Origin: Akkermansia muciniphila
GTDB taxonomy: Bacteria > Verrucomicrobiota > Verrucomicrobiia > Verrucomicrobiales > V1-33
Assembly: GCA_943331195.2 (NCBI GenBank)
Contig: CALQKQ020000170.1
Location: 1-7,502, forward strand
Direction: 5' to 3'
Length of the DNA: 7,502 nt
The stretch's first letter is position 1. Each line of letters starts with the position of its first letter. The position numbers and the translations under genes are program-made. This document shows positions 6,610 to 7,502 of the stretch, one piece after another. Under the pieces are notes generated by a model. It worked only from the letters and a program-made list of their open reading frames with translations, ran no database searches and was not told the origin of the DNA.

Positions 6610-7502
6610 CCGCCGCCACCTGGGAAACCCTCCCCCACGGCGCCCTCGCCAACCTCTCCGCCTCCACCCTCCTCCGCCTCTCCGGCCCCGACGCCCTCCG
6701 CTTCCTCAACGGCCAAATCACCCAGGACGCCCGCCAACTCCGCCCCGGCCTCGCCCTCCCCTCCTGCGTCACCAACCACAAAGGCGGCCTCGAGGCCTTC
6801 CTCCACCTCGCCCTCGACCCCTCCGGCGCCTTCCTCCTCCAGGCCTCCCCCCTCCTCCGCGACTCCCTCCCCGCCCGCCTCGAAAAATACCTCATCGCCG
6901 ACGACTGCTCCCTCGAAGACATGGCTCCCGCCACCGCCCTCGTCCACGTCATCGGCCCCCTCGAAACCACCCAAGGCCTCCTCGCCCCAGGCGAATCCCT
7001 CGCCGCCCACTACCGCTTCGGCCTCCCCGGCACCGACGTCTGGACCACCCCAGATCGCCTCCCCTTCTGGCACCAGCACTTCCCCCTCCTCTCTCCCGAA
7101 GACACCTCCACCCTCGAAGTCCTCCACGGCATCCCCGCTTGGGGCCACGAACTCACCCCTGGCCTCCTCCCCCCCGAAGCCGGCTTAGACCGCCACGCCA
7201 TCGACTACCACAAAGGCTGCTACCTCGGCCAAGAAGTCATCAGCCGCCTCCGCAGCCTCGGCCGCGTCAACCGCTTCCTCGCCCACCTCCTCCAATCCGA
7301 CGGCCCCCCCCTCCTCCCCGGCTGGTCCCTCTTCCCCTTTCCCTCCGACGCTCCCCCCAGCCCCGCCCCCGAGGCCGCCCCCGCCCCCCTCGGCACCCTC
7401 CTCCGCGTCGCCCAACACCCCGCCACCAGCCAGCACCACGCCCTCGCTTTCCTCCGCCGCGGCTCCGTCGGCCCCCACCTCGCCGGGCCATCCCCCGCCC
7501 AA
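6606..7502 (+). CDS. ygfZ: YgfZ/GcvT-family folate-binding protein, incomplete at right edge
   Basis: An open frame of 299 codons starts at ATG 6606, inside the preceding stop (ATGA overlap), and runs off the window. It belongs to the YgfZ (IBA57-like) family, which uses tetrahydrofolate in the assembly or repair of certain iron-sulfur enzymes. LSGPDALRFLNGQITQD (25-41) is the N-terminal family motif. The signature KGCYLGQEVISR (203-214) contains the conserved Cys205. GLDRHAIDYHKGCY is the expected approach to that motif, and GRVNR (219-223) follows as usual. After it, residues 244-261 form a Pro/Ala-rich insertion (for example PSPAPEAAPAP) before the C-terminal barrel resumes with LGTLLRVA. 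Codon use is extreme, with CTC, GCC and CCC dominating. Only the last part of the C-terminal barrel should be missing. The family call is firm; the physiological client proteins are unknown. Confidence 0.9.
   Translation, partial: MTAATWETLPHGALANLSASTLLRLSGPDALRFLNGQITQDARQLRPGLALPSCVTNHKGGLEAFLHLALDPSGAFLLQASPLLRDSLPARLEKYLIADDCSLEDMAPATALVHVIGPLETTQGLLAPGESLAAHYRFGLPGTDVWTTPDRLPFWHQHFPLLSPEDTSTLEVLHGIPAWGHELTPGLLPPEAGLDRHAIDYHKGCYLGQEVISRLRSLGRVNRFLAHLLQSDGPPLLPGWSLFPFPSDAPPSPAPEAAPAPLGTLLRVAQHPATSQHHALAFLRRGSVGPHLAGPSPAQ

Noticed and set aside
6058..7148. Several - strand frames opposite the dehydrogenase and ygfZ genes
   Set aside because: Gly/Glu- or Arg-rich shadows of genes with clear family motifs on the + strand.

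Overview
The window is a GC-rich chromosomal segment that most resembles Verrucomicrobiota, possibly an Opitutae-like lineage. This placement is an inference. It rests on a secreted autotransported-style protein that looks like a PEP-CTERM substrate, a divergent Hsp33, a NagB-like/PIG-L gene pair of the kind seen in the PVC and Bacteroidetes groups, weak use of Shine-Dalgarno sites, and codon use. The + strand is strikingly C-rich along its whole length. Genes read on + end their codons in C (CTC, GCC, CCC), while genes read on - end theirs in G (GCG, CTG, GTG, GGG).

Eight protein genes fill almost everything; no RNA gene, insertion sequence, CRISPR array or phage gene was seen. Left block, all on the - strand: a 5'-complete but edge-cut exported protein (602 to 1), an exported alpha/beta hydrolase (1534 to 785), and a divergent Hsp33-family chaperone (2414 to 1587). 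The chaperone and hydrolase are 52 bases apart and may be cotranscribed. A 101-base divergent promoter region separates the chaperone from a + strand secreted protein (2516 to 3946). That protein looks like a peptidase-MA-type fold that has lost its zinc-binding histidines.

Middle block: the + strand gene converges, with only 7 bases between stops, on a - strand pair. The pair is a PIG-L/LmbE deacetylase (5659 to 4916) followed by a glucosamine-6-phosphate isomerase-like protein of the NagB family (4892 to 3954). Together they suggest deacetylation of an N-acetyl amino sugar and handling of the resulting amino-sugar phosphate.

Right block: after a second divergent gap of 95 bases, two + strand genes overlap by 4 bases (ATGA). 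They encode a beta-hydroxyacid dehydrogenase (5755 to 6609) and a YgfZ-family folate-binding protein (6606 to the right edge, incomplete).

Most of the content is housekeeping or ordinary metabolism. I see no convincing new multi-gene system. The points most worth following are the apparent pseudo-peptidase, its possibly leaderless promoter, the strand-dependent codon use, and the separated NagB-like/PIG-L pair.
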